Shown: positions 20,195 through 30,649, counted from the stretch's first letter. The stretch: 57,909 bases of DNA from Phenylobacterium sp. (GCF_030697305.1 NZ_JAUYQL010000023.1:1-57909), one strand, 5' to 3'. The notes: a model not told the origin generated them from the sequence alone. A program made the numbers and translations.

Positions 20195-20633
20195 CGATCT
20201 TGCCCGGCGCGCGCGGCGGCTCGCCCTTGGGCAAGGCGTCGACATTGTCCATGCCCTCGGTCACTTCGCCCCACACCGTGTACTGGTTGTCGAGGAAGCG
20301 GGCGTCGTCGAAGCAGATGAAGAACTGGCTGTTGGCCGAATCCGGGTTCGAGGTGCGCGCCATCGAGCAGACGCCGCGAACGTGCGGCTCCTTGGAGAAT
20401 TCCTGCTTCAGGTCCGGCTTGTCGGAGCCGCCGCTGCCGCGCCCCGTCGGGTCGCCACCCTGGGCCATGAAGCCAGGGATGACCCGGTGGAACACCACGC
20501 CGTCGTAGAAGCCCGAACGCGCCAGTTCCTTGATCCGGGCGACGTGCCCGGGCGCCAGATCCGGGCGCAGGCGGATCGACACCGGCCCGGTGTCGAGCGT
20601 CAGGATCAGGGTGTTCTCGGGATCGTCGGCCAT
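20166..20633 (-). CDS. peptidylprolyl isomerase (cyclophilin type)
   Basis: FYDGVVFHRVIPGFMAQGGDPTGRGSGG...GVCSMARTSNPDSANSQFFICFDDARFLDNQYTVWGEVTEGMDNVDAL; start at MADDPEN (20633). Confidence 0.93.
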   Translation of the reverse strand: MADDPENTLILTLDTGPVSIRLRPDLAPGHVARIKELARSGFYDGVVFHRVIPGFMAQGGDPTGRGSGGSDKPDLKQEFSKEPHVRGVCSMARTSNPDSANSQFFICFDDARFLDNQYTVWGEVTEGMDNVDALPKGEPPRAPGKIVSAKVAADL

Positions 20634-21538
20634 TACGGGGTAACCTCTGCTGGAATTTCGATGTCGCACGCCGTGAAGTCGGCGCCCTTGGAGTGCCGGA
20701 CCCAGGCGATCTCGGCCTTGAACCAGGCGCTCGCCGGATCGATGACCCGCACCTTGGGGCGTTCCGCCTCGGGGATGTCGGCCATCACCCGCACGCGGTC
20801 CATGCGGTCCTGCGGCTCGGCGACCGGTTCGCCGATCTTGATCGCCCGGACCACGTCCTGGCCGACGATGACGCGGCCCCAGGCGGTATAGCGCTTCTCA
20901 AGCGAAGGATAGCCGTCGCGCATCAGGAAGAACTGGCTGTTGGCCGAGTCGGCCTCGGTTCCCCGCGCCATCGCCGCGACGCCCGGGCAATACAGGGCCC
21001 AGGCCGAGACCTTGCCGTCGGTGGTCATCGGCGCGAGCATCGAGCTCTGGCTCATCACCGGCAGCGATTTGATGAAGCCGATCTCGGCGACGGTCTGATC
21101 GGCGGCCACCACCATCCCGGCTTCTGGGCCTCGGCGGAAGGTGAATTCGGCGGCGAGGTCCGGCTTCAGCGAACCGCCGGAGCCGGTGTTCTCCGGGTCC
21201 CCGGTCTGGTCCATGAAGCCGTCCACCACCCGGAAGAAGGTCAGGCGGTTGTAGAAGCCGTCGTGGGCGAGATCACGCACGCGGGTGACGTGATTGGGCG
21301 CCACCTGCGGGATCATCTCCACCAGCACGCGGCCCTTGTTGGTGTCGATCACCAGCACGTTGGCGGGATCGGGCGTGCGCCAGTCGGCGGCCGTCGGCGG
21401 GGCGGGCTTGGCGGGTGCGGCCGGCGCGGCGGCTGCCGGCGGTTCCGGAGGCGGCGCGCGCTTGGCTTTGCGCGGGGCGGCCTGGGACGGTGCGGCCAGG
21501 GCGAGCGCGGCGGCCGCCAGTATCAGGGTACGGATCAT
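20633..21538 (-). CDS. peptidylprolyl isomerase (cyclophilin type, exported)
   Basis: Signal peptide then FYNRLTFFRVVDGFMDQTGDPENTGSGG...DSANSQFFLMRDGYPSLEKRYTAWGRVIVGQDVVRAI. Confidence 0.92.
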   Translation of the reverse strand: MIRTLILAAAALALAAPSQAAPRKAKRAPPPEPPAAAAPAAPAKPAPPTAADWRTPDPANVLVIDTNKGRVLVEMIPQVAPNHVTRVRDLAHDGFYNRLTFFRVVDGFMDQTGDPENTGSGGSLKPDLAAEFTFRRGPEAGMVVAADQTVAEIGFIKSLPVMSQSSMLAPMTTDGKVSAWALYCPGVAAMARGTEADSANSQFFLMRDGYPSLEKRYTAWGRVIVGQDVVRAIKIGEPVAEPQDRMDRVRVMADIPEAERPKVRVIDPASAWFKAEIAWVRHSKGADFTACDIEIPAEVTP

Positions 21539-21582
21539 GCGATATTGGTAAACGCAGGCCGCGCGCGCCGCCAGTCCAAAGC

Positions 21583-22080
21583 TCAGCGCGCCGCGGCCGC
21601 CTTCGCCGCCAGCCGGTCAGTGACCCGGGTGCTCACGAACTTCGACACATCGCCGCCCAGTTGGGCGATAACCTTGACCAGGCTCGACGAGATCGCCTGG
21701 TGTTTGGGATCGGCCATAAGGAACACCGTCTCCACCTCACGGTCGAGCTGCTGGTTCATGGCCGTCATCTGGAATTCGTACTCGAAGTCGGCGGAGGTGC
21801 GCAGGCCGCGCACGATGATGTTGGCCCCGACCTCGCGGGCGTAGTGGATCAGCAGGCCCTTGAACGGTTGCACCACGATCTTGTCGCCGGCCCCGATCGC
21901 CTCGCACTCCGCGATGATGATCGCCACCCGCTCTTCAAGCGTGAACAGAGGTCCCTTGCCCTCGTTGAGCGCCACTCCGATGACCAGCTTGTCGACCAGC
22001 TTCACCGCCCGCCCGATGATATCGGTGTGCCCGTTGGTGAACGGATCGAAAGTGCCCGGATAAAGACCGACGCGGCTCAT
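21583..22080 (-). CDS. coaD: pantetheine-phosphate adenylyltransferase
   Basis: MSRVGLYPGTFDPFTNGHTDIIGRAVKLVDKLVIGVA...; start at internal Met (22080). Confidence 0.96.
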   Translation of the reverse strand: MSRVGLYPGTFDPFTNGHTDIIGRAVKLVDKLVIGVALNEGKGPLFTLEERVAIIIAECEAIGAGDKIVVQPFKGLLIHYAREVGANIIVRGLRTSADFEYEFQMTAMNQQLDREVETVFLMADPKHQAISSSLVKVIAQLGGDVSKFVSTRVTDRLAAKAAAAR

Positions 22081-22200
22081 GCAGCCCATTCCCCTTACTT
22101 GCGCCCGCTTCGGCTTTCGCCGCGCGCCGTTCTGTTGGCAAGCCAATTCTTGCACGGCGACAACACATTACGGAAGGACGCTCTTGCCGTAGAGCAGCGA

Positions 22201-24969
22201 TCAGGTCTCGTCGGTCGCCTCGGGCTCGTCGCCCTCCGCCACGTCGTCCTCCGGCTCTTCGCCAGCGTCGGCCAGCCGTTCCACGGACACCACATGCTCG
22301 TCCTGGGCGGTGCGGAAGATGGTGACGCCCTGGGTGTTGCGTCCGGCGATCCGCACCTGGCTGACAGGCGTGCGGATCAACTGTCCGGCGTCGGTGACCA
22401 GCAGAAGCTGATCGCCATCGTCGACCGGGAACGAGGCCACCAGCCGCCCCCCGCGCTTGGTCAGGTCGTGGGCGATGAGCCCCTGCCCGCCGCGGCCCGT
22501 CCGCCGGTAGTCGTAGGCCGATGTGCGCTTGCCGAAGCCTTCGGTGGACACCGTGAGGATGAACTCCTCGGCCGCGCCCAGCTCGGCGATCCGCTCGACG
22601 CTGAGCGAGGTCATGCCTTCGCCTTCGGCCTCTTCCTCATCGGGAACCACGGCCTCTTCCGGCTCGCCGCTCTGGGCGGCCAGCATGGCCTTCTCGTGCC
22701 GCAGATAGGCGATGCGTTCGGCGGGCGTAGCGTCGACGCCGCGCAGGATGGCCATCGAGATCACCGAGTCTCCCTCGGCCAGGCGCACGCCGCGCACGCC
22801 GGTGGACTCGCGGCCGGCGAACACCCGAACCTCGTCGACTGCAAAGCGGATGCAGCGACCGAGCGCGGTGGTCAGCAGCACGTCGTTGGCGGTGGTGCAG
22901 ACGCCCACCCCCATGATCGCGTCGCCCTCATCGAGCTTCATGGCAATCTTGCCATTGCGGTTGATCTGCACGAAATCCGACAGTTTGTTGCGCCGCACAC
23001 CGCCCGAGCGGGTGGAGAACATCACGTCGAACTGGTCCCAGGTCGCCTCGTCCTCGGGCAGTGGCATGATGGAGGTGATGGTTTCGCCGGGTTCGATGGG
23101 CAGCAGGTTGATGAACGCCTTGCCGCGTGAGGTCGGCGTGCCGACCGGCAGGCGCCACACCTTGAGCTTGTAGACCTTGCCCCCGGACGAGAAGAACAAC
23201 ACCGGCGTGTGGGTGTTGGCCGAGAACACCCGGGTGACGGCGTCCTCTTCCTTCGTCGACATGCCCGAACGGCCTTTGCCGCCGCGATGCTGGGTCCGAT
23301 AGGTGGCCAGCGACGTGCGCTTGACGTAGCCCGAGTGGGTCACGGTGATCACCATGTCCTCGCGGGTGATCAGGTCCTCGTCCTCGACGTCGGCGTCGCC
23401 TTCGACGATCTCTGTCCGCCGCGGCACGGCGAAGGCGGCGCGGACCTCGGTCAGCTCCTCGCGCACCACCGCCATGATCCGGTCGCGCGACGACAACATC
23501 TCCAGGTGACCGCTGATCGTATCGGCCAGCGCACGCGCCTCGCCGAAGATCTCGTCGCGGCCAAGGCCCGTGAGCCGCGACAGCGTCAGCGCCAGAATGG
23601 CGCGGGCCTGTTCTTCCGTCAGGCGCACGCGGTCGCCGCCGACAAGTTGGGTCCGCGGATCGGCGATCAGCGCGATCAGGGGCATCATGTCGCCCGCCGG
23701 CCAGTCGCGGGCGACCAGGCGCTCGCGCGCCTCGGTCGGATCCTTCGACGATCGGATGATGTGGATCACATCGTCGATGTTGGCGACGGCGATGGCCAGA
23801 CCGACCAACACGTGGCCGCGGTCGCGCGCCTTGTTGAGCTCGAACTTGATGCGCCGCACGACGACTTCCTCGCGGAAGTCGACGAAGGCCTTGAGCATCG
23901 TGTGCAGGCCCATCTGCTCGGGCCGGCCACGGTTCAACGCCAGCATGTTGACCCCGAACGAGGTCTGCAGGGGCGTGAAGCGATAGAGCTGGTTCAGCAG
24001 CACCTCGGCCGAGGCGTCGCGCTTCAGCTCGACGACCACACGCATGCCGTCGCGGTCGCTTTCGTCACGCAGGTCGGAAATCCCGTCGATGCGCTTCTCG
24101 CGCACGAGTTCGGCGATCCGCTCGACGAGGGCGGCCTTGTTCACCTGATAGGGAATCGCCGTGATGATGATCGCTTCGCGATCCTTGCGGATCTCTTCGA
24201 TGGCGGCCTTGCCGCGCATGATCACCGAGCCCCGGCCGCCCATCAGCGCCGCCCGGGCGCCGGTGCGCCCGATGATTTCGCCGCCGGTCGGGAAATCCGG
24301 TCCCGGCACGATATCCAGCAGGTCTTCCTGGCTGATCTCGGGATTGTCGATCAGGGCCAGACAGGCGTCGACGATCTCGCCCAGGTTATGCGGCGGGATG
24401 TTGGTGGCCATGCCGACGGCGATGCCGCCCGCGCCGTTGACCAGCAGGTTGGGGATCCGCGACGGCAGGACCGTCGGCTCGCTCTCCGAGCCGTCGTAGT
24501 TCTCCTTGAAGTCGACGGTGTCCTTGTCGAGGTCGGCCAGGATCGACATCGAGGCCTTGGTCAGGCGGCACTCGGTGTAGCGCATCGCGGCCGGCGGATC
24601 GTTGTCGACCGAGCCGAAGTTCCCCTGGCCGTCGATCAGCAACAGACCCATGGAGAACGGCTGGGCCAGCCGCACGAGGGTGTCGTAGATCGCGGTGTCG
24701 CCGTGCGGATGGTATTTGCCCATCACGTCGCCGACCACGCGGGCCGACTTCACATAGGAGCGATCCGGCGTGTGCCCCTGCTCGTTCATCGAGAACAGGA
24801 TGCGCCGGTGCACCGGTTTCAGCCCGTCACGGACGTCCGGCAGCGCGCGGCTGACGATGACGCTCATGGCGTAATCGAGGTAGGAGCGCTTGAGCTCGTC
24901 CTCTATGGCGATAGGAGCGATGTCCCCGCGCCGGCCGTCGTCCGGAGGGGTCGTGGTTTCGTCGGTCAA
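22201..24969 (-). CDS. gyrA: DNA gyrase subunit A
   Basis: [33 protein letters not shown]...[23 protein letters not shown]; 922 aa. Confidence 0.98.
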   Translation of the reverse strand: MTDETTTPPDDGRRGDIAPIAIEDELKRSYLDYAMSVIVSRALPDVRDGLKPVHRRILFSMNEQGHTPDRSYVKSARVVGDVMGKYHPHGDTAIYDTLVRLAQPFSMGLLLIDGQGNFGSVDNDPPAAMRYTECRLTKASMSILADLDKDTVDFKENYDGSESEPTVLPSRIPNLLVNGAGGIAVGMATNIPPHNLGEIVDACLALIDNPEISQEDLLDIVPGPDFPTGGEIIGRTGARAALMGGRGSVIMRGKAAIEEIRKDREAIIITAIPYQVNKAALVERIAELVREKRIDGISDLRDESDRDGMRVVVELKRDASAEVLLNQLYRFTPLQTSFGVNMLALNRGRPEQMGLHTMLKAFVDFREEVVVRRIKFELNKARDRGHVLVGLAIAVANIDDVIHIIRSSKDPTEARERLVARDWPAGDMMPLIALIADPRTQLVGGDRVRLTEEQARAILALTLSRLTGLGRDEIFGEARALADTISGHLEMLSSRDRIMAVVREELTEVRAAFAVPRRTEIVEGDADVEDEDLITREDMVITVTHSGYVKRTSLATYRTQHRGGKGRSGMSTKEEDAVTRVFSANTHTPVLFFSSGGKVYKLKVWRLPVGTPTSRGKAFINLLPIEPGETITSIMPLPEDEATWDQFDVMFSTRSGGVRRNKLSDFVQINRNGKIAMKLDEGDAIMGVGVCTTANDVLLTTALGRCIRFAVDEVRVFAGRESTGVRGVRLAEGDSVISMAILRGVDATPAERIAYLRHEKAMLAAQSGEPEEAVVPDEEEAEGEGMTSLSVERIAELGAAEEFILTVSTEGFGKRTSAYDYRRTGRGGQGLIAHDLTKRGGRLVASFPVDDGDQLLLVTDAGQLIRTPVSQVRIAGRNTQGVTIFRTAQDEHVVSVERLADAGEEPEDDVAEGDEPEATDET

Positions 24970-25078
24970 GGGAGGGGTTCAGCCGTCAGAATCGGACACA
25001 GGAACTTGTTGGTTCTGTTAACATTGAGACCCCAGCGCGGCAACGTCCAGCGGCCGCTCAAGCCCAGGAAAACGCCTC

Positions 25079-25609
25079 ATGAGACTGATCGCCCTCAGCA
25101 TCGCCGCCATTCTCGCGGCGGGCGCCGCCGTTGCGGCCGATTCGCCGACCGCCGTGACCGTGGATGTGAAGAACGCCGCCGGTGACAGCCTGGGCCAGGC
25201 GACGATCACCCAGGCTCCGAACGGCGTCCTGGCGCGCTTCCAGCTCAAGGGGCTGACGCCAGGCTGGCACGGGCTGCATTTCCACGAGAAGGGCGACTGC
25301 TCGAAGGCCGACTTCACCAGCGCCGGCAGCCATGTCCACGACAAGGCGACGATCGTCCACGGCCTGCTGAACCCTGACGCCAACGATTCCGGCGACCTGC
25401 CGAACCTGTACGCCGGCGCCGACGGGACCGCGACCGCCGAGGTCTTTTCCCCGTACGTGACGTTGTCCAACTCGACGGGGCGGCCGAAGCTCGCCGACGC
25501 TGACGGCTCGGCCATCGTGGTCCACGCGTCTCCCGACGACTATCGCACCCAGCCGATCGGCGGCGCCGGCGCGCGCATCGCATGCGGTGTGATCGCCCCC
25601 GGCGCCTGA
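25079..25609 (+). CDS. sodC: Cu/Zn superoxide dismutase family protein
   Basis: Signal peptide; GWHGLHFHEKGDCSKADFTSAGSHVHD...GDLPNLYAGADGTATAEVF...SAIVVHASPDDYRTQPIGGAGARIACGVI. Confidence 0.92.
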   Translation: MRLIALSIAAILAAGAAVAADSPTAVTVDVKNAAGDSLGQATITQAPNGVLARFQLKGLTPGWHGLHFHEKGDCSKADFTSAGSHVHDKATIVHGLLNPDANDSGDLPNLYAGADGTATAEVFSPYVTLSNSTGRPKLADADGSAIVVHASPDDYRTQPIGGAGARIACGVIAPGA

Positions 25610-26670
25610 TGTCGCTGATCCTAGGGGAGCCGGCGCCGTGGTTCACCGCGGCGACGCCTTCGAACCCGGAGTTCGCCCTCGACACAGCGGGCGGCCGCTT
25701 CGTGCTGCTGTGTTTCCTGCCCCCGGCGCCTGAGGCGCGCGGTCCGGCCATGCGTGCGGTTGCCGCCCGCCAGGCGCTGTTCGACGACGCGCGCGCTTGC
25801 GTCTTCTTCGTCGTGCCGCAGGCCCATCAGCCCGGCGCCCGCGACCTGCGCGGGCTTCGCTGGTTCCTCGACGAAGACGGCGCGGTCGGCCGGCTCTATG
25901 GCGGGCTGGAGGCGGACGGTTCCGCACGGCCCCGGTGGGTGCTGCTCGATCCATCGATGCGGGTGCTCTCGATCGCGCCGATCGATCGAGCGGAAGCCGT
26001 CATCGACCAGGTCGCCGCCCTCCCCGCGCCCGGCGATCACGCTGGCGTCGCCCTGCACGCGCCCGCCCTGGTCGTCCCGAGGGTGTTAGAGCCCGAACTC
26101 TGCGCCCAGTTGATCGCCCTGCATGAAGCCGACGGCGGCGCATTCACCGGCGTCATGCGCGACATCGACGGCCGTACGGTCGCGGTCATGGACGAAGCCA
26201 AGAGCCGGCGCGACATCTGGATCCACGACGAGGCCTGGCAGGTAACGCTGCACGGCGCACTCGAGAGCCGCCTCTTCCCGATGCTCCAGCGCGCATTCCA
26301 GTTCGAGGCCGCGGGGATCGAGCGCTATCTGGTCAGCCGCTACGCCGCCGAGGAAGGCGGCGTCTTCCGCGCCCATCGGGACAACACGACCAGGGGTACC
26401 GCGCATCGGCGGTTCGCCTGCACCATCAACCTCAATGACGACTACGAAGGCGGCGACCTGCGCTTTCCTGAATTCGGCCCCGGGCTCCACCGTGCGCCGG
26501 TGGGCGGGGCTGTAGTTTTCTCCTGCTCGCTGCTGCACGAGGTGACGCCGCTGACGCACGGCCGACGCTATGCGTTCCTGCCGTTCTTCTATGATGCTGC
26601 GGGCGCAGGCGTGCTGGCCGACTATCGCGCCACCCTGACCGAAGGGGATGCGAGCCAAGACCAAGCCTGA
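25609..26670 (+). CDS. redoxin-like N-terminus fused to 2OG-Fe(II) oxygenase (prolyl-4-hydroxylase-like)
   Basis: ATG at 25609 overlapping the sodC stop; C-terminal HRDNTT...LLHEVTPLTHGRRYAFLPF = HxD...H...R core; N-terminus LILGEPAPWFTAATPSNPEFALDTAGGRFVLLCFLPP resembles AhpC/TSA. Confidence 0.85.
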   Translation: MSLILGEPAPWFTAATPSNPEFALDTAGGRFVLLCFLPPAPEARGPAMRAVAARQALFDDARACVFFVVPQAHQPGARDLRGLRWFLDEDGAVGRLYGGLEADGSARPRWVLLDPSMRVLSIAPIDRAEAVIDQVAALPAPGDHAGVALHAPALVVPRVLEPELCAQLIALHEADGGAFTGVMRDIDGRTVAVMDEAKSRRDIWIHDEAWQVTLHGALESRLFPMLQRAFQFEAAGIERYLVSRYAAEEGGVFRAHRDNTTRGTAHRRFACTINLNDDYEGGDLRFPEFGPGLHRAPVGGAVVFSCSLLHEVTPLTHGRRYAFLPFFYDAAGAGVLADYRATLTEGDASQDQA

Positions 26671-26735
26671 TCTGGCGCAAGCGGCGCGCCATTGGCTAAA
26701 ATGCCCGCCGGTTCGGGCAAATGGGGGCGGGACAG

Positions 26736-27791
26736 ATGGGTCTGGGTTTCGGAGAGGCTGCGCCCTACTTCGCCGGCGACACGGCCGCCAATCCGCGCTT
26801 CCAGTTCTCCTCCGTCGCCGGGCGTTTTGTGCTGCTGGGCTTCGCGCCGCCGAATGGGGCGCCGGTTGCATTGGATATGTTCCAGCGACGTCGGGCGCGT
26901 TTCGACGATATCAACCTTGTCTGCTTCATCGTCGCCGGCGACCAGGCGACGATCGCCCAGGCCGTAGACGAAACGCCGGGCCTAAGATGGTTCCGCGATC
27001 CGTCCGGCGCGATCGCCGAGGCCTATGGCGAGGCGCCTGACTCGGGCCGCTGGCTGTTGCTGGACCCGACATTGCGGGTGATAGCCGCCCTGCCGTGGGG
27101 CTCCGCCGACGCTCTGCTGGAGCAGATCGACGCCCTGCCGGCGCCCGACCTGCACTCCGGAGCCGATATCCACGCACCCGTGCTGATCGTACCCCGCATC
27201 TTCGAGCCAGACATCTGCCAGCGCCTGATCGCCCACTACGACGCCGTGGGCGGCGCACGATCCGGCGTGATGCGCAACATCGACGGCAAGACCGTCGGGG
27301 TGATCGACAACTTCAAGAGCCGCCGCGACGCCGACGTCACCGACGAGGCGTTTCGCCAGCAACTGCGGATCCGACTGGCGCGACGGCTGGTTCCGGAGAT
27401 CAAAAAGGCGTTCCAGTTCGATGTCACCCGCATGGAGCGCTACATCGTCGCCTGCTACGACGCCGGCGAAGGCGGCTATTTCCGTCCACACCGCGACAAC
27501 ACCACCCCCGGCACCGCGCATCGCCGCTTCGCGGTGACTATCAACCTGAACGCTGGTGATTATGACGGCGGCGATCTGCGCTTCCCCGAGTTCGGATCGC
27601 GGGCTTATCGCGCGCCGACCGGCGGGGCTGTGGTGTTCTCCTGTTCGCTGTTGCATGAGGCGCTGCCCGTCACGCGCGGGCGCCGTTACGCTTTCCTGCC
27701 GTTCCTCTACGACGAGGCGGGCGCGCAGATCCGTATCGCCAATCAGGCCACGATCGTGAACGAGGCGCAGCCCGCCGAGGTGGACGGCTGA
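26736..27791 (+). CDS. redoxin-like N-terminus fused to 2OG-Fe(II) oxygenase, tandem paralogue
   Basis: Same architecture as the preceding gene: MGLGFGEAAPYFAGDTAANPRFQFSSVAGRFVLLGFAPP...FRPHRDNTTPGTAHRRFAVTINLN...SCSLLHEALPVTRGRRYAFLPF. Start 26721 or 26736. Confidence 0.85.
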   Translation: MGLGFGEAAPYFAGDTAANPRFQFSSVAGRFVLLGFAPPNGAPVALDMFQRRRARFDDINLVCFIVAGDQATIAQAVDETPGLRWFRDPSGAIAEAYGEAPDSGRWLLLDPTLRVIAALPWGSADALLEQIDALPAPDLHSGADIHAPVLIVPRIFEPDICQRLIAHYDAVGGARSGVMRNIDGKTVGVIDNFKSRRDADVTDEAFRQQLRIRLARRLVPEIKKAFQFDVTRMERYIVACYDAGEGGYFRPHRDNTTPGTAHRRFAVTINLNAGDYDGGDLRFPEFGSRAYRAPTGGAVVFSCSLLHEALPVTRGRRYAFLPFLYDEAGAQIRIANQATIVNEAQPAEVDG

Positions 27792-27840
27792 GGCGCGCTC
27801 GCGTCTACCTTCCGCCGGGATTGGCTGCTATCGGGGCGCA

Positions 27841-28281
27841 ATGAAAAGACCTCTCGTCGCCGGCCTTCTGGGCCTGTCGATCGCCGCCGGCCCCCTGAGC
27901 GCCAGCGCCGCCGAACTCATCCAGCCGGGCTATTGGGAATCCACCAACCGGATGCTGTCGCCCATTCCCGCCAAGAGCGTGGAGCGGCGATGCATCACGC
28001 CGGCCGACGTCGCCAAGTTCCTGATGGGCCCCAGCAACCGCCACTACGCCTGCACCTACCCGACCCGCAGCTTCGAAGGCGGCAAGATCCTGCTCAAAGG
28101 GAGCTGCGTCAGCAAGAAGGGCCGGCGCGTCCAGGTCGAAGGTCAGGGGAGTTACTCCCAGACCAGCTTCAGTCTCACCGCGCAGGTGGCGACCGAGTTC
28201 TCCGGCATCCCGATCGCCGGCAAGGTGCGCACCGAAGCCAAGCGCATCGGCGACGCCTGCCCGGCGCCCGCCGCGAGCTGA
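27841..28281 (+). CDS. DUF3617-like exported protein
   Basis: MKRPLVAGLLGLSIAAGPLSASAAELIQPGYWESTNRMLSPIPAKSVERRCITPADVAKFL...CTYPTRSFEGGKILLKGSC; DUF3617-like 'pGyWe...rCit' pattern. Confidence 0.7.
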   Translation: MKRPLVAGLLGLSIAAGPLSASAAELIQPGYWESTNRMLSPIPAKSVERRCITPADVAKFLMGPSNRHYACTYPTRSFEGGKILLKGSCVSKKGRRVQVEGQGSYSQTSFSLTAQVATEFSGIPIAGKVRTEAKRIGDACPAPAAS

Positions 28282-28286
28282 CCGCC

Positions 28287-29480
28287 CTATTCGGCCGCCG
28301 CCGCGCGCTGCTGCAACTCGGCCAACAACTCATCGGTGTGCTCGCCTAACTTCGGCGCACGGCGCTTCGCGTTGGCCGGACTGCGCTCGAACGTCGCCGG
28401 ATGGTTGGCGTGGCGGATGACCCCGAATTCCGGATCCTCGATCTCGACCACAGTTTCGTTGTGGCGCGCCTGAGGGTCCTGCATCAGGTCGACCACGTCG
28501 TTGACCTTGGAGAACGGCAGGTCCTGGGCGACCGCGCGGGCGATGAAATCCGCGGTGGTCATGCGGCCGACGTCAGCGGCGACGGTCTTGTAGAGCAGTT
28601 CGAGGTTGGGGACCCGCGCCGCGAACCCTGCGAAACGGGGGTCATCGATCAGGTCGTCGCGACCGATCGCCTTGCAGAATCCGCGGTAGTGGTTGTCCAG
28701 CAGCAACAGGCCGATCACCTGGCCGTCGGCGGTGCTCAGCGCGCGGAACATGTTGACCCCGCCTCGGGCGGGGGGTTCGACCTCTGCGAAAGTATAGGGA
28801 TTCAGCATCTCCGGCAGCATGTAGGCGGCGTAGGAATCCAGCAGATTGGTGGAAACCTTCTGGCCCTCGCCGGTACGCTCGCGATGCAGCAGCGCGGCCA
28901 ACGCCGCATGCGAGGTGAAGATGGCCGTCACCTTGTCCACGACATAGGTGTTGATCGCCTTGGCCGGGCCGTCCTCGCCCTGCACGGGCATGAAGCCGAC
29001 CACGCCCTGGATCACCTGGTCGAACACCGGCTGGTCCGCCTTTGGGCCGCTTTCGCCATACCCGCTGACCTTCAGGTAGATCAGGCGGGGATTGGTGACG
29101 CGCAGGCTCTCGTAGCCGAGGCCCATCTTCTCCAGAACGCCCGGGCGGTAGTTCTCCAGCACGATGTCGGCGCTGTCGATCAGCCGTCGCACGGCGTCGA
29201 CGCCCTGCGGCGTGCGCAGGTCGGCGACGAAGCTGCGCTTGCCGCGGTTGAATTGCTCGAAGCTGGCCGCGAGGCCTTTGTAACCCGCGGCGTTGCGCAT
29301 CAAGTCGCCGCCCGGATCTTCGATCTTGATCACGTCGGCGCCCAGGTCGGCCAGCAATTGGCCGCAGAACGGCGCGGCGACATAGCGCGCAATCTCGATC
29401 ACCCGCACACCGTCGCAGGGCCCCTTGGCCATCGGATCAGCCATCGTAAGTCCTCCCGTATCGGCCGCGTTCGCGACCAT
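28287..29480 (-). CDS. CaiB/BaiF family CoA-transferase
   Basis: MAKGPCDGVRVIEIARYVAAPFCGQLLADLGADVIKIEDPGGDLMRNA...ADIVLENYRPGVLEKMGLGYESLRVTNPRLIYLKVSGYGESGP. Confidence 0.94.
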   Translation of the reverse strand: MVANAADTGGLTMADPMAKGPCDGVRVIEIARYVAAPFCGQLLADLGADVIKIEDPGGDLMRNAAGYKGLAASFEQFNRGKRSFVADLRTPQGVDAVRRLIDSADIVLENYRPGVLEKMGLGYESLRVTNPRLIYLKVSGYGESGPKADQPVFDQVIQGVVGFMPVQGEDGPAKAINTYVVDKVTAIFTSHAALAALLHRERTGEGQKVSTNLLDSYAAYMLPEMLNPYTFAEVEPPARGGVNMFRALSTADGQVIGLLLLDNHYRGFCKAIGRDDLIDDPRFAGFAARVPNLELLYKTVAADVGRMTTADFIARAVAQDLPFSKVNDVVDLMQDPQARHNETVVEIEDPEFGVIRHANHPATFERSPANAKRRAPKLGEHTDELLAELQQRAAAAE

Positions 29481-29500
29481 CTTTTCGTTCCAGCCATCGC

Positions 29501-30121
29501 CTAAGCGGCGGCTTTGCGTTCCATCGCCAGCCGCAGCAACTGAATGCGGTCGACGCCAAAATACATATCATCGCCGTCCAGATACATGGTCGGCGAACCG
29601 AAGGCGCCGCGCGCCATGGCTTCGTCGACATTACGCCTGAGCGCGTCCTTGACGCCCTGCTCGCCGATCTTGGCGAACATCCCGGCCGGGTCCAGGTCGG
29701 CCTGCCTGAACAGGTCCTCGACCACGGCGTCGGTTGAGAGGTCGCGGTCGTCGGTGAAATAGGCCTGGAAGGCCGAGCGCGCGAAACCGACCAGCTTCGG
29801 CGGCGCGCTATCCAGCAGCACCATGCAGGCGCGCATCACCTTGACGCTGTTCACCGGGTGGCCGGTCGGCAGGAAGCGAATCGTGACGCCCAGCGCCTTC
29901 TCCCAGTCGCCGATATCCTTGCGCACATAGGCGGACTTCGCCGCCGGCGACGGCGGCCGGTTGCGGATGTCCGCCGTTGGATTGATCGCGTTGAAGATGC
30001 CTCCCACCAGGATCGGCCGCCAGATCAGATCCGCTCCGAACTCGGCGGCCAGCGGCTGGATGGCCTCGAACGCCAGATAGGTCCAGGGGCTCGAGCAATC
30101 GAAGAAGAACTCGATCTTCAT
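29501..30121 (-). CDS. 2-hydroxychromene-2-carboxylate isomerase / DsbA family
   Basis: MKIEFFFDCSSPWTYLAFEAIQPLAAEFGADLIWRPILVGGIFNAINPTAD...ARGAFGSPTMYLDGDDMYFGVDRIQLLRLAM. Confidence 0.88.
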   Translation of the reverse strand: MKIEFFFDCSSPWTYLAFEAIQPLAAEFGADLIWRPILVGGIFNAINPTADIRNRPPSPAAKSAYVRKDIGDWEKALGVTIRFLPTGHPVNSVKVMRACMVLLDSAPPKLVGFARSAFQAYFTDDRDLSTDAVVEDLFRQADLDPAGMFAKIGEQGVKDALRRNVDEAMARGAFGSPTMYLDGDDMYFGVDRIQLLRLAMERKAAA

Positions 30122-30157
30122 GCCGTCACCCTGCCCTGAACCTGCGCCGTTGCGAAC

Positions 30158-30649
30158 CTAGAACGGGATCTCGTCGTCCAGGTCGGCGGAAAACTCCTCG
30201 CGCGGACCCGAGCTCGCGGCGCGTGGTCCGCCGCCGCCGCCGCTGGAGAAACCGCCGCCGTAGCTTGCGCCGCCCTCGCGATCGGGATCGCCGTCGCCGC
30301 GTCCGTCCAGCATGGTCAGCTCGCCACGGAATTTCTGCAGCACGACCTCGGTGGAGTACTTCTCGACACCCGACTGATCGGTCCATTTGCGCGTCTGGAT
30401 CGCGCCTTCAAGATACACCTTAGAGCCCTTGCGCAGGTAGCTCTCGGCGACCTTCACCAGATTGTCGTTGAAGATCACCACCCGGTGCCACTCGGTACGC
30501 TCCTTACGCTCGCCCGAGCCGCGGTCGCGCCAGGACTCCGAAGTGGCGATACGCAGGTTCGCCACCCGGTCGCCGGACGTGAGCGTGCGGATTTCGGGGT
30601 CTGCCCCGAGGTTGCCGATCAGAATGACCTTGTTGACGCTGCCCGCCAT
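30158..30649 (-). CDS. ssb: single-stranded DNA-binding protein
   Basis: [60 protein letters not shown]...; acidic C-terminal tip DLDDEIPF. Confidence 0.97.
   Translation of the reverse strand: MAGSVNKVILIGNLGADPEIRTLTSGDRVANLRIATSESWRDRGSGERKERTEWHRVVIFNDNLVKVAESYLRKGSKVYLEGAIQTRKWTDQSGVEKYSTEVVLQKFRGELTMLDGRGDGDPDREGGASYGGGFSSGGGGGPRAASSGPREEFSADLDDEIPF

Noticed and set aside
24970-25078. GAACTTGTTGGTTC inverted repeat in the gyrA/sodC divergent region as an SOS box
   Set aside because: It is GAAC-N6-GTTC, an inverted repeat with the wrong spacing; it does not match the alphaproteobacterial direct-repeat GTTC-N7-GTTC.
23209-25185. 658 aa + strand ORF opposite gyrA
   Set aside because: Antisense shadow of a certain gyrA; composition (H/R/D/Q-rich) and lack of domains indicate GC-driven open frame.
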